Below are positions 9,572 through 18,600 of a stretch of DNA of 64,000 bases, one piece after another. Both the position numbers and the translations under genes were made by a program. The stretch's first letter is position 1. Each line of letters opens with the position of its first letter. The notes beneath the pieces are model-generated. The model searched no databases. It saw only the letters and a program-made list of their open reading frames with translations, and had not been told where the DNA came from. Source of the DNA: Streptomyces camelliae (lineage in GTDB: Bacteria; Actinomycetota; Actinomycetes; Streptomycetales; Streptomycetaceae); contig NZ_CP115300.1 of NCBI RefSeq assembly GCF_027625935.1, positions 434,001-498,000 of the forward strand, given 5' to 3'.

Positions 9572-9782
9572 GCGCGTGGTCGCCAAGATCCACAGGACAG
9601 ACCATCTCCACAGCTCAGCGGACCGAGCCGGCGAGGTTGCAGTCGACCGCGGCGCGTTCTGGGCTCCGTGAGATCGCCGCCGGGACAACCCGAGTGAGCC
9701 ACCTTCCAGCATCGCGAACAACCGTGAGCGGAGGTGCAGTTGAGCCATCCCAACGGGTGTGGTCCGGGCTGCGGAGCAGGGC

Positions 9783-9890
9783 GCGTCCATGCCGGTGCTG
9801 ATCAAGCTGACCGGACATACGTCGGTTCGAAGCCTCACGAAGTACGCGCGGGTGTCCGATAAAGGTCTCCCGAACTCCTTGTGCGAAGCG
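9783..9890 (+). pseudogene. Tyrosine recombinase C-terminal remnant
   Basis: The frame contains GASMPVLIKLTGHTSVRSLT followed by KYARVSDKG. This resembles the end of phage-type tyrosine integrases, where GHtsvrslaKYaRvs contains the catalytic His/Arg segment and the region before the catalytic Tyr. Nothing upstream in frame matches the rest of an integrase. I infer a scar of a former integrated element. No attachment site could be identified. Confidence 0.45.
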
Positions 9891-9931
9891 GCATTTCATG
9901 GCCTGTTCCAGGGGCCGGTACGGTCTGATTC

Positions 9932-11383
9932 ATGGAGTGGAGCTTTCAGGCAGCCGAAAAACTCGCGGCCGCTTTGCGTGCCGGTGAAGTGACCTCGGCG
10001 GAACTGACCGAAGAGGCGATCGCCCGTATCGAGCGGGACGACAAGGCGATCAACGCGATCTGTGTGCCGGACTTCGACCGTGCACGGGCCGCCGCGCGCG
10101 GTGCCGACCAGGCGCGCGCCCGCGGTGAGGACCGGCCGCTGCTCGGCATTCCGGTGACGGTCAAGGAGTCCTACAACATCGCCGGGCTGCCCACGACCTG
10201 GGGCACTCCGCTGCACCGGAACTACATGCCAGCCGAGGACGCGGTGCAGGTGTCGCGGCTCAAGGCCGCAGGCGCGGTGGTGCTCGGTAAGACCAATGTG
10301 CCCCTGGGACTGCAAGACATTCAGAGCTTCAACGAGATCTACGGCACCACCAACAACCCCTGGGATCACGGTCGCACGCCGGGTGGATCCTCCGGCGGAT
10401 CAGCGGCGGCCCTGGCATCCGGATTCGGCGCGCTGTCCATCGGTTCCGACATCGGCGGTTCGTTGCGCACCCCCGCACACTTCTGCGGTGTCTACGCGCA
10501 CAAGCCGACACTCGGGCTGGCGGCGAACCGCGGTATGGTCCCGCCGCCCGCGCCGGCACTGCCGGTCGACCTTGACCTCGCCGTCGTCGGTCCGATGGCG
10601 CGCACTGCCCGCGACCTCACGCTCCTGCTCGACGTCATGGCCGGACCGGACCCCCTCACCCTCGGTGTGGCCCACGACTTGACGCTGCCGCCCGCGCGCC
10701 ACGAACGGCTCTGCGACTTCCGGGTCTTGGTCCTCGACACGCATCCGCTCATTCCGACCGGGTCCGCTGTGCGGGCGGGCGTGAACCGGGTGGCCGACGC
10801 GCTTGTCGACGGCGGCGCCCGCGTCCAACGGCACAGTCCGCTGATGCCCGATCTGACCGAAGCCGCGGTGCTCTACATGCAGTTGCTGTTTTCGAGCTCC
10901 GTTGCGCGTTTTCCCGTCGAAGCGTACGAGCAGCTGCGGACCCTCGCCGCCGGACTGAGCGCAGACGACCAGAGCCTCGATGCGGTGCGGCTGCGCGGCA
11001 TGGTGTTCAGCCACCGCGACTGGATCGAGGCGAACAGCCGTCGCGAGCTCCACCGCCACGGCTGGCGGCAGCTCTTCGCCGAGTTCGACGCCGTGGTGTG
11101 TCCCATCACGCCCACTCCCGCGTTCCCGCACGACCACAACCCCGATCTGATGGAACGCCGGATCGACATCGACGGCGTCGAGTACCCGTACTTGGACCAG
11201 CTCGTCTGGGCCGGTCTGGCCACCATGCCCGGCCTACCCGCCACCGCCATACCGGCGGGCCGGTCCCCCGAGGGCCTGCCGGTGGGAGTGCAGCTCATCG
11301 GTCCGATGTTCGAGGATCGCACCCCGCTGCGGCTGGCCGAACTGCTTGAGCAGAAGATCGGCGGCTTCCAGGCACCGAAGTAG
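9932..11383 (+). CDS. Amidase (amidase signature family)
   Basis: A 483-residue hydrolase with the complete Ser-cisSer-Lys triad: Lys78 in GIPVTVKESYNIAG, cis-Ser153 in TPGGSSGGSAAAL and nucleophile Ser177 in IGSDIGGSLRTPAHFCG. The end, LPVGVQLIGPMFEDRTPLRL, is also typical. The family hydrolyses amides or esters, and some members are GatA-like, but there are no gatB or gatC neighbours, so a catabolic amidase is more likely. The ATG at 9932 sits in the integrase remnant tail. An AT-richer stretch before it (GGTACGGTCTGATTC) may carry the promoter. Length is normal. The substrate is unknown. Confidence 0.9.
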   Translation: MEWSFQAAEKLAAALRAGEVTSAELTEEAIARIERDDKAINAICVPDFDRARAAARGADQARARGEDRPLLGIPVTVKESYNIAGLPTTWGTPLHRNYMPAEDAVQVSRLKAAGAVVLGKTNVPLGLQDIQSFNEIYGTTNNPWDHGRTPGGSSGGSAAALASGFGALSIGSDIGGSLRTPAHFCGVYAHKPTLGLAANRGMVPPPAPALPVDLDLAVVGPMARTARDLTLLLDVMAGPDPLTLGVAHDLTLPPARHERLCDFRVLVLDTHPLIPTGSAVRAGVNRVADALVDGGARVQRHSPLMPDLTEAAVLYMQLLFSSSVARFPVEAYEQLRTLAAGLSADDQSLDAVRLRGMVFSHRDWIEANSRRELHRHGWRQLFAEFDAVVCPITPTPAFPHDHNPDLMERRIDIDGVEYPYLDQLVWAGLATMPGLPATAIPAGRSPEGLPVGVQLIGPMFEDRTPLRLAELLEQKIGGFQAPK

Positions 11384-11389
11384 GGCGTA

Positions 11390-11862
<473 letters not shown>

Positions 11863-12250
11863 GGCCTGGCGAGAGTGACGATGTCACACATCGCGAAAGA
11901 AGCCGGGATCGGGCGCGCGACGCTGTACACGTACTTCCCGGACGTCCAGTCGATCCTGATCGCCTGACATGAACGCCACATCGCCGCGCGCCTGGCCCGG
12001 CTCGCCCAGGCCCGGGAGCACGCCGACGGGCCGGCGGAAGAGCTCGAAGCGGTCCTGCGCGAGTGCGCGCACATCACCCACGTGCGATGCGATGACGGCG
12101 AGATCGCCGCCCTCGGCCACCGGGACCAGCACGTCGTCCAGCTCCAGCGGCCATTGCACGGCCTGGTGCGCGGCATCATCACCGGAGCGGGCACCGGCGG
12201 GCTCGGTCCATGACGACGTCTCCCCCGGCGAAATGGCCGGTTATTGCCTG

Positions 12251-12480
12251 CGCCCCGCCCTCAACCTGTTCCAGCAGGCAGCGCACCACCTCCAGTTCCC
12301 CAGCACGATGGTCTTCCACCACCTGGTCAAGGAGGCCGAGGCGTTCGCGGCCGGTCTTCCCGACGTCGCCGCGCAGCTGCACACGGACGCCCCGGAACCG
12401 TACCCGAGCGTGGTCTGGGCCGATGGGCGGTACGACGATCCCCGACGGCCCACCGGCGGTGCGTGCTGGGCGAGTTCGCC
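12251..12480 (+). other. Unrecognised gene tail with a second partial copy at 36.4 kb
   Basis: Directly after the TetR remnant the frame reads NLFQQAAHHLQFPSTMVFHH, LVKEAEAFAAGLPDVAAQLH and TDAPEPYPSVVWADGRYDDP. I do not recognise the family. The DNA at 12340-12425 is clearly related (about 80 percent by eye) to 36450-36535, which encodes AAGLPHAAAQLHADDPVPYP followed by PAVWADAP. Two decayed pieces of homologous genes are therefore present in the window. The frame continues without homology to about 12712, overlapping the deacetylase gene on the other strand. Confidence 0.3.
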
Positions 12481-12499
12481 GACGGAAGGTGAAGCCGCG

Positions 12500-13243
12500 T
12501 CAGCTTGTGGGAAGGCTGAACGTGTAGCCCTGCCCGGTCAGCCAGGGAAGCAGTTGGCGCAGAGCTGCTACGGTCTGGCTACGGTCGCCGCCGCCATCGT
12601 GCATGAGGATGATGCCGCCGGGACGCAGTTCCTGCTTCGCGGTGGCAAGGATCGAGGCGACACCGGGGCGCGACCAGTCACGGGTGTCGACGGTCCAGCC
12701 CAGCGGGCGTAGCCCGGCTTGCACAGCTATCTGGCGGTTATCGGGGCTGAAGTCACCGCCGGGGGCACGAAACCACCTGATCTGGGTGCCTGGCCCGCCA
12801 GCCTTGCTGATCATGTCCTTGGCCGCGGTGATCTCGTGGACCTGCCGGTCGTGCGGGAGGGTGCGCATCGGTTGGGGGTGGTCCACGGTGTGGTCACACA
12901 GCCGGTGGCCGTCGGCGATGATGCGCTTGACCAGGGCGGGGTTCGCGGCCGCCTGTGTGCCGATCTGGCAGAAGGTCGCCTTGACGTGGTACTGCGCGAG
13001 CAAGTCCAGGATTTGGCCGGTGGCCGTCCCTGGGCCGTCGTCGAAGGTGAGTGCCACGGTCCGGCCGCCCGTCGCCGTGCTGTAGGCGATCGAGGCACTC
13101 GGGGCGTTGCCATGGGTGGCGTGCGCGCTGTTGTCAGATGCGGCGCTTGCGCTCGTACTGATGCCGGCCAAGGCGAATGAGACGGCAATCGTGCAGCCGA
13201 CAACCGCACGGCGCAACAGGCGGACGGAGTCTGGATTCGGCAT
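12500..13243 (-). CDS. Secreted polysaccharide deacetylase (NodB domain, CE4)
   Basis: A 247-residue exported enzyme. The signal peptide is LLRRAVVGCTIAVSFALAGI followed by STSASAA. The NodB motifs are all present: TFDDGPG (catalytic Asp and metal Asp), HTVDHPQPM (the two metal His residues), RWFRAPGGDFS, GWTVDTRDWSRPG and GGIILMHDGGGDRSQ. The reaction is metal-dependent de-N- or O-acetylation of a glycan such as peptidoglycan or chitin; the substrate cannot be told. The ATG at 13243 has AGGAG about ten bases upstream. A longer frame adds only ten residues. It stands alone among broken genes. Confidence 0.92.
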   Translation of the reverse strand: MPNPDSVRLLRRAVVGCTIAVSFALAGISTSASAASDNSAHATHGNAPSASIAYSTATGGRTVALTFDDGPGTATGQILDLLAQYHVKATFCQIGTQAAANPALVKRIIADGHRLCDHTVDHPQPMRTLPHDRQVHEITAAKDMISKAGGPGTQIRWFRAPGGDFSPDNRQIAVQAGLRPLGWTVDTRDWSRPGVASILATAKQELRPGGIILMHDGGGDRSQTVAALRQLLPWLTGQGYTFSLPTS

Positions 13244-13889
13244 GCCGTACTTACTCCTGGCATTGCTGGCCATTCAGGGATGGCGACGACGGGTCCCCAC
13301 GACGATGACCGAATGTCTGACCGAAGCAAAGCATTCGCCGATATTTGGGGCTTTTGTCACAACTCGATACATGGTGACTGCGTGTTTCGGCATGGATACT
13401 CTCCGGTGACCGGAGACGAATGCTGGCCGCGGGCTCGGGCTGCTCCTCTCAGACGGTCCCACGGTGATACGAACGCAGCCGGGCTGCTCTGACCTGGTGC
13501 GCTTGCGCTTCGTCGGGGCACCGGGTGCACGCCCGGCCCGCACCTGTCGTGGCACCCTGTCGCCGGGCCGGAAGCCGTAGAATCTCGGCTCGAACCGTGC
13601 TTCCACTCAGGTTCCAGCGCGCTCTTCACTCGGGCCCGGTTCTCCGGCGCCTGGACGACCGACGGATCTCATGCTCGCCCCTGAAGATCCTCTGCCTCAG
13701 CCACCGTACGTTCTCCTCGCAGGCGGCCCAGTCGATGCCGTCCCGGTCGAGCGAGGCGAAGTCACACCCCAGCAGAACGCAGACCGAGGTGCGAGTCATA
13801 CCTCGACGAGGTCGGGTCTCGGCCTACGGGTCCGGGTGGTCAATGCGGCCGACCACGCTGGCCTGGTCGCGAAAGTAGTCATGGGTCGG
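13244..13889. other. Intergenic stretch upstream of the deacetylase
   Basis: No convincing gene. It is AT-richer near 13340-13390 and includes a small inverted repeat, TCTCCGG-tga-CCGGAGA (13400-13416), that could be part of the deacetylase control region. The open frames in 13500-13880 overlap each other on both strands and resemble nothing known. Confidence 0.35.
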
Positions 13890-14037
13890 TCAAGCAATTC
13901 GGAGGGCGGCAATGCCGTACTCCAGAGCCGATCTGCTGCCTCCTGGGCGAGCGGCCAGCAGGAGGAGGTGGCAGCACCCTGGGCTGGATCTTTGTAGTGA
14001 GCCAGCGGCTTCATGTTCCCCCTCGCTGTCCATCACA
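13890..14037 (-). pseudogene. 3' part of a short-chain dehydrogenase (left of inversion)
   Basis: Read leftward from the break, the minus strand gives VMDSEG, then (one frame over, after a run of five G) NMKPLAHYKDPAQGAAT, then LLLLAARPGG. This matches the C-terminal part of atypical SDR oxidoreductases (pattern vmdexGNvkPlpyyKTPeQGAATsvlLAasP). The N-terminal part of the same kind of protein is at 14448-14903 on the opposite strand. At least two small frameshifts are present. Confidence 0.55.
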
Positions 14038-14411
14038 GGCGAGTGTTGCACTGCCTTCCCGTAGCTGCCGGGCTGTGAGCTCGATGCGCAAGCGTGTGAG
14101 GTATTCAGCGGTCCCTGGCCGACCGTGGCCTTGAAGCGGGCGGCCAGAGTGGACCGGGACACCGCGGCGGCGCGTGCCGGTTCGGCCACCGTCCAGGTAT
14201 GCGCCGGATCGCGGTGCAGGGAGGCCAGTGCCGTGGTGACCAGGGGATCTGCGAGGCCGGCCGGCCACCCGGACACCGCACGCGGCTCGCGTGCGAGGTG
14301 CACACGCAGCAGATGGACGAGCATGACGACAGCGAGATGCTCTGCCACCAGCGTCGCGGCCACCGGCCGGTGCATCAGCTCCTGGTCGATCGCGGTCAGC
14401 GCCCATTTCAC
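14038..14411 (-). pseudogene. 5' part of an AraC-family regulator (inside inversion)
   Basis: The minus strand encodes WALTAIDQELMHRPVAATLV, EHLAVVMLVHLLRVHL and DPLVTTALASLHRDPAHTWT. It then gives the first AraC helix-turn-helix VAEPARAAAVSRSTLAARFK and, after a missing base near 14115, EYLTRLRIELTARQLREGSA. The cupin sensor domain that should precede it is gone, and the second helix-turn-helix is absent here. That second motif lies at 14904-15010 on the plus strand. Confidence 0.6.
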
Positions 14412-14447
14412 CGTCTGCGCATGCGGGGTGCCGGTCCATACGGAGAG

Positions 14448-14903
14448 GTGATCGATGGCGTGGATCTCACCCGCCGACGTGCCGTGGTCACCGGCGGCAC
14501 CTCGGGCGTCGGCGCTGAGACCGTCCGGGCTCTGGCCACCGCTGGTGCGCAGGTCGCGATCGCGACGCGCCGCCCGGAGTCCGCCGAGCCTCTCGTCCGG
14601 GAGCTTGCGGCCTCGTCGCGAATGCCGGGATCATGGGCCTGCCCGCGCGTGTCCTCACCCCGGCCAGCTGGGAGCTGCAGCTTGCCACCCATCACCTCGG
14701 TCACTTCGCTCTGGCCACCGGCCTGCATCCGGCTCTGCGGGACGCCGGCTCCGCCCGCCCCGGGCGGCCTACGGGCAGTCCAAGTCCGCCGACATCCTGT
14801 TTGCGGTAGGCGCCCGCCGTCGGGCGGCCGACGGAATCACGGCCACGCGCTCAACCCGGCTACGTCCTCACCCTGCCTGCAGCGCCGCCTCGACGACGAC
14901 ACT
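14448..14903 (+). pseudogene. 5' part of a short-chain dehydrogenase (inside inversion)
   Basis: The plus strand starts DGVDLTRRRAVVTGGTSGVG, the nucleotide-binding TGxxxGxG motif, then AETVRALATAGAQVAIATRR. After frameshifts and deletions come IMGLPARVLTPASWELQLAT, HHLGHFALATGLHPAL, YGQSKSADILFAVGARR (the active-site YxxSK) and LQRRLDDDT. Homology stops at about 14903, exactly where AraC homology starts. The remaining C-terminal part is at 13890-14037 on the minus strand. Confidence 0.6.
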
Positions 14904-15010
14904 GCATCGCCCACTCCGTGGGATACGGATCCGAAAGTGCCCTCAGCGTCGCCTTCAAGAGGATCGTCGGAGTGCCTCCCAGCGACTGTCGCAACCATCC
15001 GAGCCCTGAT
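14904..15010 (+). pseudogene. 3' part of an AraC-family regulator (right of inversion)
   Basis: The frame reads CIAHSVGYGSESALSVAFKR followed by IVGVPPSDCR. This is the second helix-turn-helix and end of an AraC/XylS protein. It lacks any upstream AraC sequence on this strand. It would continue the minus-strand fragment ending REGSATLA if the 14038-14903 segment were flipped. Confidence 0.6.
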
Positions 15011-15657
15011 CCATCTCATCGAGGAGCTGCGGTTCGGGGCTTTGAGCCGGCAACGACAGGCCTCCGACCGACTTGCAGCCTGCGTCGAACGGGCGTGCGC
15101 GGCATCCCTGTACCGCAGGCATGAAATTCTTCCGGCCTCGCGGCCGAAGTGACGCCGGTCAGAAGAGGAGAGGTCCCTTGGCCCGAGCCTCCGCCCTGCC
15201 CAAGGCCGGCCGCTCCGCCGAGGCGGAGGCCGAGGCACGTGCAGTGGCCGCCGTCCGCTGCCGGGCGAGCGACGGTTCAACGGCATCGGTGGCACTGAGT
15301 TTTGCTGCGTAGCAGCGTGTCCTGCCAGGGTCGCGGCGCCGAGGCCGCCGACGGCTCGCGCCACGGCCGGGGGTTGCGCTTCGCCGGTGGACCTCGCCCG
15401 ATGGGACGAGGCCGTAGACCTGTGACCATCTGGGATGTCTCCGCCGCCACCTCGTGACCTCACGCCCCACCCGTGCCGTTCGGTGACCGTGTCCCGTGAC
15501 GAGTGGTCAGGGGTCAGCCGCGCGTACAGCTTTAAATCCTCCCCTGCCGCCTCGACCGTCTTCTCCCGCCCCATTGTGTTGCTCCTTGCGCCCCCTTACT
15601 GTTCGACTTTGCCTGAGTCTGTTTGATGTTGATTGCTCAGGCGGTATGGAGGCCGCA
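15011..15657. other. Unassigned stretch upstream of the beta-galactosidase
   Basis: No recognisable gene. A GAGGAGAGG at about 15165-15175 precedes a TTG-led frame of some 43 residues (ARASALPKAGRSAEAEAEAR, then to a stop at 15312) that could be a small peptide but has no known relatives. The last 80 bases are relatively AT-rich (TTTAAATCC, TTTGATGTTGATTGC) and probably hold the GH35 promoter. Confidence 0.35.
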
Positions 15658-18600
15658 GTGCGGAGTAATCGGTTCGGTTCAGAAGCTGCAAGACCTGGTC
15701 GCCGTCGGTGGTGGAGGCCAGTACTCGCGACGGCCGCGACCGTCGCCCTGGCCGCGGGCATGACCGCGCCCGCCGTGGCGCGGGACGTCGGCGGGCAGCC
15801 ACCCGCCACCGCGTCCGCCGCCAGTCCGCGGGCGCACACGGTGAGTCTCGACGGCTATTCGTTCCTCGTCGACGGCAAGCGCACCTACCTGTGGTCCGGC
15901 GAGTTCCACTACTTCCGGCTCCCGAGTCCGGACCTGTGGCGCGACATCTTCCAGAAGATGAAGGCCGCCGGGTTCAACTCCACCTCGTTGTACTTCGACT
16001 GGGGATACCACTCGCCGAAGCCGGGTGTGTACGACTTCAGCGGGGTGCGTGACGTCGACAAGCTGCTCGACATGGCCCAGGAGGCCGGGCTCTACGTGAT
16101 CGCGCGCCCGGCACCGTACATCAACGCGGAGGTCGACAGCGGCGGTCTGCCCGGCTGGATGACCACCAAGGCCGGGCACAACCGCAGTGACGACCCTCAG
16201 TTCCTGAAGTACGCGGACGAGTGGCTGACCCAGATCGACCGGATCATCGCCCGCCACCAGCTGACCAACGGCACCGGGTCCGTCATCGCCTACCAGGTCG
16301 AGAACGAGTACTACAACGGCTCGGCCGCCGGCCGCTCCTACATGAAGCACCTGGAGGACAAGGCCCGCGCCGACGGCATCACGGTACCGCTGACCGGCAA
16401 CAACAACGGCACCTTCAACTCCGGTACCGGCGCCCTGGACGTCGACGGACCGGACTCCTACCCGCAGGGCTTCAACTGCTCGAACCCCTCGAAGTGGAAC
16501 GGCGTCCCCGACATCAGCTACGACCACCCAGCCGGCAAGCCGCTGTACTCGCCGGAGTTCCAAGGTGGCGCCTTCGACCCCTGGGGCGGGCCGGGCTACG
16601 ACAAGTGCGCCCAGCTGATCAACGACCAGTTCGCCAATGTGTTCTACAAGCAGAACATAGCCGTCGGCGCCACCGCGCAGAGCTTCTACATGACCTACGG
16701 CGGCACCAACTGGGGCTGGCTGGGCATGCCGGAGAACTACACGTCGTACGACTACGGGGCCGCGATCCGCGAGAACCGCCAGCTCGATCCGAAGTACTAC
16801 GAGGACAAACTGATCGGGTACTTCACGCAGTCGGTCGACCCGCTGACCAAGACCGAGGCGATCAGGTCCACGCCGCCCGACGACTCCGCGGTCGTCGACA
16901 CCGCCCGGATGAACCCCGACACCAAGACCCAGTTCCACGTCCTGCGGCACGGGAACTCCACGTCCACGGCGGTCGACAAGACCCACATCTCGCTGGACTT
17001 CAACGCCCAGCCGTCCGCGGACACCACCTACACCTGGGACGACCCCGACTCCGCGCTGCAGTACGCCGGTTCGTGGTCGCACGTGGCCGACCAGAGCTAC
17101 ACCGGCGGCGACTACAAGCACACCGAGTCGTTCTCCAACAAGGCCGGTGACTCGCTCACCGTCCCCTTCGACGGCACCGCGATCCGCTGGATCGGCTCGA
17201 AGACCAACAACCACGGCTACGCCGACGTCTTCCTCGACGGCACCAAGGTCGCGACGGTCGACGACTCCGGCGGCGAGAACCAGGCGGTGATCTTCCAGAA
17301 GACCGGGCTGACGCCCGGAGCACACACACTGAAGATCGTCGTCAACGGGAACCACAGCTCAGGGTCCACGGACAACTACGTGTCCATCGACGCCATCGAC
17401 GTACCGACGGCCGCCAACGCGACGCCGACGTACCCGGTCGTGCCGCAGCAGCCGGGGACCGCGATCACCCTAGACGGGCGCGACTCGCACGTGATCGTGG
17501 CGAACTACCGGCTCGGGGACTCACAGCTGCAGTACTCGACGTCGGAGATCATGACCCACGCGACCATCGGCAACCGGGACGTCGCCGTACTCTACGGAGA
17601 CTCGGACAGCGACGGCGAGACCGTGCTGCGCTACTCCTCCAAGCCCACCGTGACCAGCAGCGGCGGCACGCTCACGACCACGTGGGACGAGGCCACCGGT
17701 GACCTGCGGCTGAACTACGCGCACAAGGGCCTGATCCGCATCAGCATCAGCAGCGGCGGAAAGCGCCCGCTGCTGCTGCTCGTCGGGGACAAGGCCACGG
17801 CGGAGACCTTCTGGCGTCAGGACACGGCGACCGGCCCGGTGCTGGTGCGCGGCACCCACCTGCTGCGGACGGCGACCAGCCTGGACGACGGCCACACCGT
17901 GGCGCTCACCGGCGACAACGCCGATGACAAGAACATCGAGGTGTTCACCTCCGCCGACCATGTCACTTGGAACGGCAAGGCATTGGACACCCAGGCCACC
18001 GGCGCAGGAAGCCTCGCCGGGAAGATCCCGGTGGCTGCGCCGGTACACCTGCCGACGCTGACGAACTGGAAGCACGCCGAGGAGTCCCCCGAAGCGACCC
18101 CCGGTTTCGACGACTCCAGTTGGCAGGTGGCCGACAGGACGACCACCAACAGCGTCTCCGGCATCAACTCGCTGCCTGTGCTCTACGCGGACGACTACGG
18201 GTTCCACACCGGCAACACGTGGTACCGCGGCCGCTTCCGCGCCACCGGCAAGGAGACCGGCATCCACCTGGTCTCGGACTCCGGCGGAAACGCGCAGGCG
18301 TTCTCCGCTTGGCTGGGCGGCACCTTCCTGGGCAGCTCCACCACAGGCAGCGCCGACTTCACCTTCCCGGCCGGTTCGGTGAAGTCGAAGGGCGACAACG
18401 TCATCTCCGTGCTCACCGTGAACATGGGGCATGAGGAGGACTACAACTCGACCAACGGCAACAAGACCGCGCGCGGCCTCACCAGCGCCTCCCTCGTCGG
18501 GGCACCGCTGACCTCCGTCACCTGGCGACTGCAGGGCGTACGGGGTGGCGAGGACCTGCAGGACCCGGTGCGCGGCCCGCTCTCGACCGGCGGCCTGTAC

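Noticed and set aside
9932..11383. Amidase as GatA of the Glu/Asp-tRNA amidotransferase
   Set aside because: The triad is shared by all amidase-signature enzymes, and there are no gatB or gatC neighbours; a housekeeping GatA in this decayed accessory region is unlikely.
13400..13416. Inverted repeat TCTCCGG-tga-CCGGAGA as a terminator
   Set aside because: It lies upstream of the deacetylase and not after any gene; it is at best an operator, and too short to name.
14837..15574. Minus-strand frame starting MGREKTVEAAGEDLKLYARL
   Set aside because: The start looks protein-like, but the frame soon becomes Arg/Ser-rich and runs antisense across the AraC remnant; no family match and no ribosome site.
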